NCBI GenBank assembly: GCA_900545585.1
Contig: UQZR01000012.1
Coordinates: 6,479 to 70,478, forward strand
Source of the DNA: an uncultured Eubacteriales bacterium
GTDB taxonomy: Bacteria; Bacillota; Clostridia; Oscillospirales; Oscillospiraceae
Reading direction: 5' to 3'
Length of the DNA: 64,000 nt
This document shows, in pieces, positions 50,284 to 59,314 of this stretch. The notes below the pieces were generated by a model. It saw only the letters and a list, made by a program, of their open reading frames with translations, was not told the origin of the DNA and did no database searches. The number at the start of each line of letters is the position of its first letter. Position 1 is the first letter of the stretch. The position numbers and the translations under genes were made by a program.

Positions 50284-51171
50284 TCAGAAGTCCACCACGC
50301 CGTCCAGTACCCGGAGGTCGTAGGGCTCGAACACCACCTTGCGGTAGGCGTCCACGTCCATCTTCACGCCGGTCCAGTCGCTGTGGATGTCGCCGTTCTG
50401 CTTGATGAGGATGTCGTACAGAATGTCATAGGTCACGCCGTCCTCGCCGGTCTCCACGATGGTGGAGTAGGGCAGGGTCTTGTGGTACGTCATGTGCAGG
50501 CCCTTGTATACAAAGTGGAAGCCGTTGCGCATGCGGCAGCCGTCCAGACCCTTGTAGGTGAACAGGCGCTTCAGGTCCTGCAGGATCTTGTCATTGTCCT
50601 CCTCATACAGGTTCTCCGGCGTGGTCTCGGTGTAGTCGTAGCGGAACTGGATGGGGATGTTGTAGGGCAGGAAGCGCTCCACATAGGCAGGGAGCTTGTC
50701 CGCCGGATAGTGCTTGTAGAGCACGCAGTTGATGCGGGTGGGGCAGGCAATTTTGCCCAGGATCTCATCAGGGCTCTCCTCCACGTAGTGTACCAGGTGG
50801 CGGGAGATGTTCATGCAGGTGATCTTGTGCTTGTTCCGCTCCGTAAAGGCCAGCATCTCGTCAAAGGTGGTGGTCTCCTGGGCGGGGAAGGTGGTGTTGA
50901 TATACACCTTGTGGGTGGTAGGAATGGCGTCCAGCATCTGCTGCAGCGCGTTCAGGTCCGCCAGCGGCTCGCCGCCGGTGAATACAAAGTCGCAGCGGGG
51001 TGTGATAGCGTCCATGGTGCGGATGCTGGCGATGATCTTCTCCAGACTGAAGCCGGTGCAGTCCGCGTATTCCTGTTTGTTGATGCAGAAGGGGCAGTGA
51101 TTCTGACAGTCGTAGGGGACGAACACCGTTACCGTGGCGCCGCCCTCCCGCGTTTTATAAGGGTGGGTCAT
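50284..51171 (-). CDS. Radical SAM protein, function unknown
   Basis: The 295-residue protein has the iron-sulphur motif YDCQNHCPFCINKQEY (Cys-x3-Cys-x2-Cys). The SAM-binding FVFTGGEPLADLNALQQML follows, and a barrel with NISRHLVHYVEES. There is no C-terminal extra cluster, so it is a compact form related to activase/queuosine-like groups. It stands alone, convergent with the acylation cassette, so context gives no substrate. Confidence 0.85.
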   Translation of the reverse strand: MTHPYKTREGGATVTVFVPYDCQNHCPFCINKQEYADCTGFSLEKIIASIRTMDAITPRCDFVFTGGEPLADLNALQQMLDAIPTTHKVYINTTFPAQETTTFDEMLAFTERNKHKITCMNISRHLVHYVEESPDEILGKIACPTRINCVLYKHYPADKLPAYVERFLPYNIPIQFRYDYTETTPENLYEEDNDKILQDLKRLFTYKGLDGCRMRNGFHFVYKGLHMTYHKTLPYSTIVETGEDGVTYDILYDILIKQNGDIHSDWTGVKMDVDAYRKVVFEPYDLRVLDGVVDF

Positions 51172-51279
51172 GTCTCTGATAACCTCTCATGTGTGAATGT
51201 ACGCAGAATATTGTATACCCAATAGGGGGGAAAAGCAAGGAAAAGATATGGAAATCCTCGTTTTTCTCTTAACGATGCC

Positions 51280-51840
51280 TTAAAATGCGCTGTCGCGCAG
51301 CTCCTGACGGATGGCGGCGAAGGCCGCGTCCTCCCCCCGCTCCTTCAGCAGCAGGAGCCAGCGGTCCAGCAGCGCCGCGGTGTCCGCGTGCATGAAGCGG
51401 CTGGCATCCGTGCGGGAGAGGTCCTTGGAACGCTGATAGTAGTCGTAGGGCGAGGCGTCGGTATACCGGTCGCCCTGGTAGACGCGGCAGGCGGCGATGC
51501 GGTCGCAGAACATCTCGGCCACGTACTTCTTCGGCATCTTGCAGCCGCCGATGTAGATGGTGCCGTCCTCGCGGCGGCAGTAATCGATCCAGTATTCGAA
51601 GTGGTGGCGGTTGCGGCCCTTGTGGTGCAGCCAGGCCAGACTGACGCCGTTTTCCAGGCGCTCCTGATCGTTGGGGCTGCGCCAGCCCTGATAGTATTTG
51701 CAGCCGCGCCAGAATTCCGTGGGGCTGTATTTGGAGAGGTCGTGGGTCAGGCCCTGCCACACCAGACCCAGCTTCAGGCAATAGCGGCGGACCAGCCGGC
51801 GGTGGCGATTCACGGTATGGAGATGGGCGCGGAACTGCAT
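51280..51840 (-). CDS. DUF5662 family protein
   Basis: ATG 51840 behind AAAGGAGG gives 186 residues. It begins FRAHLHTVNRHRRLVRRYCL. The pattern GLTHDLSKYSPTEF followed by WLHHKGRNRHHFEYWIDY looks like an HD-type metal site, as is usual for DUF5662, a family seen in phage and Clostridia genomes. The catalytic role is not known. Confidence 0.82.
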   Translation of the reverse strand: MQFRAHLHTVNRHRRLVRRYCLKLGLVWQGLTHDLSKYSPTEFWRGCKYYQGWRSPNDQERLENGVSLAWLHHKGRNRHHFEYWIDYCRREDGTIYIGGCKMPKKYVAEMFCDRIAACRVYQGDRYTDASPYDYYQRSKDLSRTDASRFMHADTAALLDRWLLLLKERGEDAAFAAIRQELRDSAF

Positions 51841-51959
51841 GGGACAGCCTCCTTTAGGGTAGTAGCGCCAGTATAGCACATTCCGGCGAAAAAGCCCAGC
51901 AAAAAAATGGGCGGCATAAGTTTTTCCCTGCGCGGCAGACTAAACACGAGGTGAGGAAC

Positions 51960-52391
51960 ATGGCGGAGCACGGTTTTTACCGCAGCAGCGGCGCGGCGTG
52001 GCAGCGGGCGCTGCCGCCGGAGCTGTGCAGGCCCGACGACAGGGAGGTGCTGCGCCGCGGGTGGGATCTGTTGGCGCTGGATCGGGAGGGCGCGCGCCGC
52101 CTGACGGCCCAGGGCGGCCTGAGGTGCCGGACGCTGCTGCTGCCCCAGGGGGTGTGGACGGAGCCGCTGGCGGTGCGTCAGGCGGTGAGCTACGGGCCGT
52201 CGCCCCAGAGTACGCTGACGCTGTCCAGCCTGACGCGGCGAGGCGTGCTGTGTGTGCAGCGGCAGGTGGCGGCGCTGGACGGCTCCGTCATCGAGCCCCA
52301 GGATATCCCGCTGCCGGAGGCGTGGGGGTGCTGGGAGACAGAGCCGCTGCTGCTGTTGGCGGGGGTATACCTGCTGCTGGGGCGGCTGTGA
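51960..52391 (+). CDS. Hypothetical protein, 143 residues
   Basis: ATG 51960 with GAGGTGAGG before it is preferred over GTG 51951. The product (start MAEHGFYRSSGAAWQRALPP) is Arg/Leu-rich, with repeated QAVSYGP and SSLTRRGVLCVQRQV strands and a hydrophobic end. Strong codon bias like its neighbours and a terminator right after support a real gene. I do not recognise a family. Confidence 0.65.
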   Translation: MAEHGFYRSSGAAWQRALPPELCRPDDREVLRRGWDLLALDREGARRLTAQGGLRCRTLLLPQGVWTEPLAVRQAVSYGPSPQSTLTLSSLTRRGVLCVQRQVAALDGSVIEPQDIPLPEAWGCWETEPLLLLAGVYLLLGRL

Positions 52392-52397
52392 AAAGGG

Positions 52398-52436
52398 AAA
52401 AAGAAAGGCCCGCCGTAGGCGGGTCTTTCTTTTTGG
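52398..52436 (+). terminator. Terminator
   Basis: AGAAAGGCCCGCC and GGCGGGTCTTTCT pair with one mismatch, followed by TTTT. Confidence 0.85.
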
Positions 52437-52477
52437 AGAAAAGCTTCAGGAAGGAGAGCAGAGCGCGCTCCGAGGCT

Positions 52478-52699
52478 TCAGGCGGCGTGCGCGGCGGTGT
52501 GGGCGGTGTGCCCCTCATAGTCCATCTCCAGCAGACCGGCTCTGGAGGCGCTCCAGGTAGCCAGAGCACCGAAGATCAGAGGCAGGTACATACCGGCCTG
52601 ACGGATGGGTTCATCGGCGGCGGTCATCAGGAAAGCGGTGGCCACGACCATGACCAGAGAGACGATGGTGATGAAAACGTAAGTACCAATGTTCTTCAT
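52478..52699 (-). CDS. Small two-helix membrane protein
   Basis: This 73-residue protein has two membrane segments (TYVFITIVSLVMVVATAFLM and MYLPLIFGALATWSASRAGL) and a His/Ala-rich tail. AAGGAGG precedes the ATG. No family is recognised; it may be a small stress or envelope protein. Confidence 0.7.
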   Translation of the reverse strand: MKNIGTYVFITIVSLVMVVATAFLMTAADEPIRQAGMYLPLIFGALATWSASRAGLLEMDYEGHTAHTAAHAA

Positions 52700-53038
52700 G
52701 ATAAGTTCCTCCTTAGAACGTGAATTTATTATCGAAAAATGGGATCTTTCGTTGCTGTGCCTGTATAGTAGGATAATTAACGAGAAAAGTAAAGCTATGA
52801 AATGTGATATGGGATGTTAGTGATACTGATAAGAGGCGGGGCGTCCGGCCGAAGGACCGGACGCCCCGTCTGCGGGAAAGGATGCAGGTTTTTTTGTAGG
52901 AGTCGATGTCGACTGACGGTAAATACGCCGAATGAAAATGATACCCTGTTTTGTATATTGTGTGATGCTTGACACGATAATTTATTATAGTATAATGCAG
53001 TTAAAAATTAGTTTATTATGCTATAAAATGTCATAGAA
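52700..53038. other. Intergenic junction into accessory DNA
   Basis: This stretch contains the promoter region of the small membrane gene and the first hairpin/recombinase-tail repeat at 52838-52907. An AT-rich promoter region for the HTH-methyltransferase pair lies near 52970-53030. GC content falls sharply here, marking the edge of transferred DNA. Confidence 0.55.
52838..52907. repeat. 70-bp hairpin/recombinase-tail repeat, copy 1
   Basis: GGGGCGTCCGG and CCGGACGCCCC form a hairpin. The following 40 bases resemble the 3' end of the serine recombinase gene (minus-strand reading IDSYKKT against IESYEKN). The second copy is at 55083-55152. Confidence 0.7.
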
Positions 53039-53362
53039 ATGGGTGACGCTATCGTGGCAGACAAGCGAATACAGTTGTTTGGCTCAAAGGAGTATCACTT
53101 TCTGAGCTGGCTAAAGAGTCAGGAACGAGAGACCTCTCGCGGCGCAGCTGTCAATTTCTCGCAGGAGGAGATCGCCGCCGAGTATGGCAGCAGTCCGGCA
53201 ACAATAAACAAGTGGCTGCGGGAATTGCAGTCGGTGGGGTGTGTGGAGCAGCAGAAAAAAGGCAGTTACCATATCACCGAAACCGGAAATGCAGTAATTC
53301 AAAAAATGGAAAAAATTGAACAGATCGTCGCGGGAGGCACCGTATGCAAGTCACTCGATTAA
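53039..53362 (+). CDS. Winged-helix regulator of the methyltransferase unit
   Basis: The 107-residue protein has a helix-turn-helix (FSQEEIAAEYGSSPATINKW followed by LRELQSVGCVEQQKKGSYHI). It overlaps the methyltransferase start by 19 bases. It probably serves as the controller of the modification gene. The start ATG 53039 lacks a strong ribosome site; GTG 53054 is an alternative. Confidence 0.75.
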   Translation: MGDAIVADKRIQLFGSKEYHFLSWLKSQERETSRGAAVNFSQEEIAAEYGSSPATINKWLRELQSVGCVEQQKKGSYHITETGNAVIQKMEKIEQIVAGGTVCKSLD

Positions 53363-54939
53363 CAGGGTCATATTATACTTCTCAACGTATTGCTGATTAT
53401 ATGGCTGCGTGGGCTTTGAGAGATCGATCCGACACATTATTGGAGCCTGCCTTTGGCGACGGCGTTTTTTTAGACGCTGCTTTCAATAGGTTTTCTGCGC
53501 TTGGCAACGATACGCCCACGGTCATCGGCGTTGAGCTGCAGCCTGCTGTTTTCTCGAAATATGCAGACTCCGCACCGACGTCATTTGCCGGCTGCTGCAA
53601 AGACTTCATGGAATGCTCTGAAAAAATTGCAGTTTCAGCGGTAGTCGGGAATCCTCCCTATGTCAGACTGAGAAATCTAAAGGAGGAAGACCGTGCAAGG
53701 GCCATTGACCGAATGGCTGATTACAAGATCAAGATGTTGTCGAGCGGCAGCCTTTGGATGCCGTTTACCATCCATGCGTCAAATATGCTGGCTCCAAACG
53801 GGCGCATGGCCTTTGTGCTGCCCTTTGAAATAACCTATGTGAAGTATTCATATCCCCTGTGGACGTATCTTGGCAGCAATTTTGGCGCTGTTAAGATCAT
53901 TCGCATACACGAGGACTTTTTTCCTGATGTTGATGTGGAGACCGTTCTGCTGCTTGCAGACCAATACGGGGCAAGTACACATTGCGTGGATTTTGAGATT
54001 TACGACAGGGTCGATGATTTGCTTGCAAACAACATATCACGCAGAAACAAAATTAAGATTTCCGACATTATACACAGGAAAAAGCCGTTTGCCTTTTCAA
54101 TGCTCAGCGAAAAGCAGAGAAATATGATAGAAATGCTTCGGAAGAAAAAAACGATCATACCGTTGATCGACCTGTGCAAATTCAATATCGGATATATTTG
54201 CGCCGATAAAAACTATTTCCACCCCAATCAGGAGACCTGCAGGCGCTATAAGCTTCCTTCTGCAAGTCTCCTCCCGTGCATCAGCAGCGGAAAGGAAATA
54301 AGCGGAGGAACGGGTATAGGTGCAATTGCAGGCCCCGATCAGCAGCTCAATAATCTTTTCATGCCCGGGAATGTAACGGCCGCAGACAAACGGTATATCA
54401 GGCATGGGGTGGAGACCGGTGTTCATTTGCGCTATAAGTGCCGGCAGAGAAAGCCGTGGTATATTACGCCAAGCATTGAGATCCCTGATTTGATTTTGAC
54501 GGTTTTCGGAGATGCTCCCAAATTAGTAGTCAATGACGGGAAATACGTGGTATCGAACAGCTTGCTTGCAGGGCATATAAAGTCAGACATTACTGCGGAA
54601 CAACTGGTGTGTATGTGGTACAACAGCCTTACGCTTCTGTCGATCGAGCTCAACGTCCACTCTTTAGGCGGCGGGGTATTAGTCCTGATCCCGGGCGAGA
54701 CAGATAGGATAGAGGTAGTAAACGCAATATCGCAGGAGGAAGCCGGAAGCGTGTTCAAGGAATTGGACGATTGTATAAAAGAAAGGGGCCTGCAGGCTGC
54801 ATATCAGTTAGGAGATGAGCTTGTTCTCTCAAAGATATATCAGCTTTCAACGGAAGAAATTCAGCAGATACGAAACGCTGTATCAACGCTCAGGTATTGG
54901 AGACTGCCAAAAGACCGGAGAAACGCAAAGAAGAGGTGA
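53344..54939 (+). CDS. N6-adenine DNA methyltransferase
   Basis: The 531-residue enzyme transfers methyl from SAM to adenine in a specific DNA site. Motif X is GSYYTSQRIADYMAAW, motif I LLEPAFGDGVFLDAA, and motif IV VVGNPPYVRLRNL. The long C-terminal half is a target-recognition region. The N-terminal order of motifs fits the gamma class (TaqI/Eco57I-like). It overlaps a GTG of a short frame that stops after 20 codons, so the partner nuclease gene seems to have been lost. Confidence 0.92.
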   Translation: MQVTRLTGSYYTSQRIADYMAAWALRDRSDTLLEPAFGDGVFLDAAFNRFSALGNDTPTVIGVELQPAVFSKYADSAPTSFAGCCKDFMECSEKIAVSAVVGNPPYVRLRNLKEEDRARAIDRMADYKIKMLSSGSLWMPFTIHASNMLAPNGRMAFVLPFEITYVKYSYPLWTYLGSNFGAVKIIRIHEDFFPDVDVETVLLLADQYGASTHCVDFEIYDRVDDLLANNISRRNKIKISDIIHRKKPFAFSMLSEKQRNMIEMLRKKKTIIPLIDLCKFNIGYICADKNYFHPNQETCRRYKLPSASLLPCISSGKEISGGTGIGAIAGPDQQLNNLFMPGNVTAADKRYIRHGVETGVHLRYKCRQRKPWYITPSIEIPDLILTVFGDAPKLVVNDGKYVVSNSLLAGHIKSDITAEQLVCMWYNSLTLLSIELNVHSLGGGVLVLIPGETDRIEVVNAISQEEAGSVFKELDDCIKERGLQAAYQLGDELVLSKIYQLSTEEIQQIRNAVSTLRYWRLPKDRRNAKKR

Positions 54940-54998
54940 GCCAATCGCGGCGGCCGGTAATTTTCCCGAATACTTCTTCCGTCCGGCCGTTTGTCTGA
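54936..54998 (+). pseudogene. Stub of a gene after the methyltransferase
   Basis: A GTG overlapping the methyltransferase stop (GTGA) opens a 20-codon frame reading MSQSRRPVIFPNTSSVRPFV, then a stop. Coupling by overlap suggests the 5' end of a lost operon gene, perhaps the restriction nuclease. This is weak evidence. Confidence 0.35.
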
Positions 54999-55082
54999 GC
55001 TGGGATACACGGTAACGGTGCTTGAGGGAGATATTCACCGAAAAGGCGAGCTGTCCTGGGCAGTGATGCCGGTAAGCGAAAA

Positions 55083-55152
55083 GGGGCGTCCGGCCAAAGG
55101 CCGGACGCCCCTTCTGTGGGAGAGGTTACAGGTTCTTCTCGTAGGACTCGAT
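55083..55152. repeat. 70-bp hairpin/recombinase-tail repeat, copy 2
   Basis: The same hairpin as at 52838 acts as terminator for the recombinase on the minus strand. The last 27 bases encode the recombinase C-terminus. Confidence 0.75.
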
Positions 55153-56862
55153 CATCTTCTTGACCGTGTGACCCGTAGAAACTTCGGGATCACCAGCCGG
55201 TGAAAACGCCGCAACTGATTGCGGTACAACAGCTTGCGCCGCTGCCTGACGCCGCAGGCTTTGCAGGTGCTTTTCACAGCTCTCACCGGTGAAAATCTTG
55301 ATGTCCAGCCGTAGAGAACCATCCTCCTTCGGCGTGGCAAAGATCTTGTCAATATACCGGGTGACAAATTCCTTGGTAATGACACCCTTGGCAACATCCT
55401 TCTGGGCATTACGCAGGACGGCGCGGATGGTGTCCAGCTGCTGCTTTAGGCTGCCGGTGGATTCCTGCTGTGTAAGCGCCTCTGCCAACTGCGTTTGCAG
55501 TTCCTTTGCCTCAGCGGAGCATTTTTTGTTCATAGCGAGAAAATCTGCATCATCCAGCTTTCCCTGGGCATTATAGGTCAGCAGCTTCATGCGCTTCTGC
55601 TCTACTGTTTCCAGCTGCTTTTGCAGCGAGGCGATCTGCTTATCCAGCTTACCACCACGGTTCAGAGATTTATATAATTCTACATATTCTTCGATCAGCG
55701 CCTCTGCGCTGGCCTCCGTATCGCGGAACACATCCAGCAGCAGGGGTTTGATCTCGTCCTCATAGATGGGGAAGGAGTCGCAGGAGTCTGCGCCGTTTTT
55801 GATCTTGCCGGAGCAGACCCACTTGCTGTTCTTGTTGCCCTGTCTGTCCTGAGACTCCCGGCGGTAGTAGGCGGTGCCGCAGCAGGTGCAATAGAGCTTT
55901 CCAGTCAGCAGATTGGCGTGATTGCAAATGCCTTGTCGGTTCTTTACGTCATCGCTGCGGCGGCGGAGAATGGCATTGGCCTGGTCCCACAGCTCCTCGG
56001 AGACAATAGCGGGCACGATCTCACCCGTCTCGTCTTTGAACATGACCCATTCCTCCGGTGGGAGGAATTTCTGCTTTTTGGTGAACATATCCATCACCTT
56101 GACCTTGTTTCCTACATAGTAGCCCTTGTATTTTGGATTGGAGATCATATTGGACATGGTGGTGTGGGCGATTTTCTTGCCGTTGAGGTTGCGGTAGCCC
56201 TTCTCCCAAAAGATGGTTTCGATCTGTTTCATGCTGTACTGATCGGTGGCGTACAGTTCGAACAGCTCCCGTACCATAGGTGCCTGTTCCTCGTCAATGA
56301 CCAGCCTGCGGTCTTCCTTGCGATAGCCGAAAATGCGGCTGTTTCCCAGCACCACGTTATTCTTGATGGCCTGTTGATGGCCGAATTTTACGCGGCTGCT
56401 GAGCTTGCGCAACTCGTCCTGGGCAATGGAGGACATAATGGACAGCCGCAGTTCGGAGTCCTCATCGAAGGTGTTGATATTGTCGTTCTGGAAGAACACG
56501 CCCACGCCGTAGCTAAGGAGCTGCCGCGTGAATTGGATGGAGTCCAGCGTGTTGCGGGCAAAACGGGAGATCTCCTTGGTGATGATCAGATCAAATTTGT
56601 CCTCCGCTGCATCCTCGACCATGCGGTTGAAGTTCTCGCGGTGCTTGGTAGAGATGCCGGACAAACCCTCGTCAATATAACCGGGTACAAATGCCCACGC
56701 GGTATTCCGGCGGATGAGGTCTTCGTAGTATTGAATCTGATTACCCAGCGAGTTCAGCTGCTCGTCAGACTCGGAGGACACGCGGGCGTAGTACGTCACC
56801 CGTAGGGGAATGTCATATATGCTCTTTGTCCGCAGCTGCTGCCTGACAGAATGTATATCCAT
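55126..56862 (-). CDS. Large serine recombinase
   Basis: This 578-residue integrase/excisionase has an N-terminal resolvase domain. The catalytic Ser is in VTYYARVSSESDEQLNSLGN, with further motifs GYIDEGLSGISTKHRENFNR and ITKEISRFARNTLDSIQF. A recombinase domain follows, then a zinc-ribbon with KLYCTCCGTAYYRRES and WVCSGKIKNGADSCD, then a coiled coil (residues about 390-470). It probably integrates the mobilisable element to its right. It points outwards, as recombinases often do at element ends. Confidence 0.95.
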   Translation of the reverse strand: MDIHSVRQQLRTKSIYDIPLRVTYYARVSSESDEQLNSLGNQIQYYEDLIRRNTAWAFVPGYIDEGLSGISTKHRENFNRMVEDAAEDKFDLIITKEISRFARNTLDSIQFTRQLLSYGVGVFFQNDNINTFDEDSELRLSIMSSIAQDELRKLSSRVKFGHQQAIKNNVVLGNSRIFGYRKEDRRLVIDEEQAPMVRELFELYATDQYSMKQIETIFWEKGYRNLNGKKIAHTTMSNMISNPKYKGYYVGNKVKVMDMFTKKQKFLPPEEWVMFKDETGEIVPAIVSEELWDQANAILRRRSDDVKNRQGICNHANLLTGKLYCTCCGTAYYRRESQDRQGNKNSKWVCSGKIKNGADSCDSFPIYEDEIKPLLLDVFRDTEASAEALIEEYVELYKSLNRGGKLDKQIASLQKQLETVEQKRMKLLTYNAQGKLDDADFLAMNKKCSAEAKELQTQLAEALTQQESTGSLKQQLDTIRAVLRNAQKDVAKGVITKEFVTRYIDKIFATPKEDGSLRLDIKIFTGESCEKHLQSLRRQAAAQAVVPQSVAAFSPAGDPEVSTGHTVKKMIESYEKNL

Positions 56863-57135
56863 AATGGCTCCTTTCTGAAAAGTTCGTCATATCATGTTCT
56901 ATATTGTATCAAGGTATACAGAAGAAATCAATTGCAAAGCAGGAAGTACACTTGAAAAATTTATATTATCATGTTATTGTGTTTTTGTAATTTTATAAAA
57001 ATAAGAAAATGATAGAAAATGCTGGCTTATTTCGCCGCTTCTGATAGATTTAATATGAAAAGTTTTCTTTACAGTATTGCATTTTAAAAAGATGAGGAAC
57101 AATAGAATATATATTGAATCGAGGAGGCTATTGCA

Positions 57136-58890
57136 GTGAACGACGGTAAAAAGAGAAAGATTACTGCGTGGGAGTATCAGTATGATAACGGAGAGGTCGC
57201 GCTGCTGTATCACGATGCTGGCATCTGGCGTGGGAAGAAAATCAATACAGTTCAAAGTGAATACTATCAGAACCCACACAAGGCCATCGCACGTATACGC
57301 GAGCTCGAAGCTAAAATCCCAGGTAAGGACAACTTTACTTTCCGGAAGCGGAACTTTGAAGCAGGGATAGAATATCTTTCGGATCGGTGTGATATGGGAG
57401 TACCTATTGAGCAGCAATCGAAGGAAGCGCAGCATCATGCTTGCGCAGCACTGCTGCAGATGCTGAATAGCTGTGGATCGGATGTAGATGGCCGCAGGAC
57501 GATCTTACAGGTTGTCAGTGCAAGCCTTTCGGGGTATATTTTTCGGCTGTGCAGTGAGTGGGAGCTTTTTACATATGGTGAACCCGTGCCCTATGAAACC
57601 GCCCCGCGCATCGTGTGCTCACGGGCGGATGGGGCAGGAAACGCACTTCGCCAGGTCATGGCATCACTTTTCCTTGACACAGAAGAACTGCTTACAGCTG
57701 GTGCTGCAGCAGGATCTGTGGAAAGCCATCTGCCGGCGTATTTGCCGTCGGTCGGTAATGAAAGGCAGATCATCGACTGTGCATATGCACAGGTCTGTAA
57801 GGGTGAGCGGGATAAGGAAAACAATGAGAAATACTATGATGAACCTTTAGCGGCGCAGTATCGGGACACTGCTGTCGGAATCAATACAGCCTTCTTCAGA
57901 GCTTTTGATGTTGAAAATTTTGTGCGCAGAAACCGGTGGGTCACGATCATCCAACTGGGTAATAAGTGTGAGTTGGAAATGCCAATACGGATAGAGGGAA
58001 AGATTTTGGCGCGGTCATGGTGTGGTGATGCTTGGGATTTTGCGGCGGTGCGGTTATTGATCGATGGCTTTTTGAGACGGATATATACATGTGGGCTGTC
58101 GGAGACGGAAGGAGAAAAACAGGAAGTAACCAATAAAAAGGAACGGGAAAGAGGTTTACTTTTGGAACACCTGAAAGTAGCCAGTCAGAGGATCGATACG
58201 CACAATAGCAGGCGTGGAACAGAAAAATATCGGGGTCTACAGAGATTGTGGCTGGAGACGCAGATCGTTGTTCTTGGGGAACTGATGTCATATATGAACA
58301 TGCTGGGATTTTGGAAGGCGGATGAGGGCCAGGCCACGCTGAACGGATGGCTGCACGTCCTTCTGCCAGATGTATACCCAGCGCCCGTAGATGATTTGCC
58401 AGTGGACGATTCAAAGCACGTTCTGAACTATGAGACGGACAGCCCGGATCTATTGGAAAAGCTGGTAGCTGCGATGGTTGCACCAGAGAATTGTAAGCAC
58501 TTTATGGCCGTTCCGGTCAAAGGAGAATTCCCAATGAAAAAAGCGGATGGCACTGTCATTTGGGGCTATGTCCGTGGATTTCAAGTGACAGGGAAAGATG
58601 GCCACCGGCATCGAGTGCCAACGCTGCAGATCCGCGAGGATATGCTGACTGAGATAGCGCCAATGCTTATGCCGTTCGAATGTGACTGGCTCGCGGTCAT
58701 CAAGACGGTGAGGGAACAACAGCCGGACTATCTGGTAGGCAAGAGTAAAAATGTTCGCTTGCCGGTTGACGGGGAAAGCAGACTCTGTGCAACGCTGGTA
58801 TTGTCTGTTGAAAAGCTGTCATGGCTGCCAAAAGGGGCGTGGAATATTCTGCTGGAGCTGACCGCGCTGATTGCACAGAAAACTGAATAA
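57136..58890 (+). CDS. Unrecognised 584-residue element protein
   Basis: GTG 57136 follows GAGGAGG with an eight-base spacer. The protein is soluble, without signal or membrane segments. Identifiable stretches include VALLYHDAGIWRGKKINTVQ, LWLETQIVVLGELMSYMNML, and a C-terminal beta-rich part around DGTVIWGYVRGFQVTGKDGH. It matches no family I know. It is a single-gene unit with its own terminator between the recombinase and the mobilisation genes, so it is probably cargo. Confidence 0.8.
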   Translation: MNDGKKRKITAWEYQYDNGEVALLYHDAGIWRGKKINTVQSEYYQNPHKAIARIRELEAKIPGKDNFTFRKRNFEAGIEYLSDRCDMGVPIEQQSKEAQHHACAALLQMLNSCGSDVDGRRTILQVVSASLSGYIFRLCSEWELFTYGEPVPYETAPRIVCSRADGAGNALRQVMASLFLDTEELLTAGAAAGSVESHLPAYLPSVGNERQIIDCAYAQVCKGERDKENNEKYYDEPLAAQYRDTAVGINTAFFRAFDVENFVRRNRWVTIIQLGNKCELEMPIRIEGKILARSWCGDAWDFAAVRLLIDGFLRRIYTCGLSETEGEKQEVTNKKERERGLLLEHLKVASQRIDTHNSRRGTEKYRGLQRLWLETQIVVLGELMSYMNMLGFWKADEGQATLNGWLHVLLPDVYPAPVDDLPVDDSKHVLNYETDSPDLLEKLVAAMVAPENCKHFMAVPVKGEFPMKKADGTVIWGYVRGFQVTGKDGHRHRVPTLQIREDMLTEIAPMLMPFECDWLAVIKTVREQQPDYLVGKSKNVRLPVDGESRLCATLVLSVEKLSWLPKGAWNILLELTALIAQKTE

Positions 58891-58892
58891 AG

Positions 58893-58931
58893 AATGCCCG
58901 CTGCGGAGAAGATTACCGCAGTGGGCATTTA
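58893..58931 (+). terminator. Terminator after the cargo gene
   Basis: AATGCCCGCTGCGG and CCGCAGTGGGCATT pair with one G-T, followed by TATTTTTTG. Confidence 0.88.
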
Positions 58932-59013
58932 TTTTTTGAAGAATTCAAAGACAAAAATATACACATCGAATTGCGAGGTGGTGTGGGGTACATGCAAATG
59001 AGGAGGTCGGACA

Positions 59014-59181
59014 ATGACAGAACGGACACAGACGCGAGACAGCGCCTACCGCTGGGGAATGCTGATGTGGTTTAATCAGCTGCTCTTGGAGAAGGGGACG
59101 ATAACCGAGGCGGAGTTCAGGCAAATGCGGCTTGAAATCGAGAAGAAAATAAGAGAACCGGAGAAAGGCGGCACCAAGTGA
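59014..59181 (+). CDS. Small conserved element protein, 55 residues
   Basis: ATG 59014 behind GAGGAGG gives a charged helical protein whose core is YRWGMLMWFNQLLLEKGTIT followed by EAEFRQMRLEIEKKI. The helix-turn-helix-like EAEF pattern resembles short SHOCT-like domains seen next to sigma factors in Clostridia mobile elements. Function unknown. Confidence 0.6.
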   Translation: MTERTQTRDSAYRWGMLMWFNQLLLEKGTITEAEFRQMRLEIEKKIREPEKGGTK

Positions 59182-59314
59182 AATTATTTGGTGCCGTTCT
59201 TTTTTTGCAAATGTCTATTGATATAAAGAAAAACTAAAAGAAAAAGCTCTTAAAACAGCAAATAAAGGACGTTGAAGAGAAGAAAGAAATACTTTTTTTG
59301 AAAGGAGCAAGATG

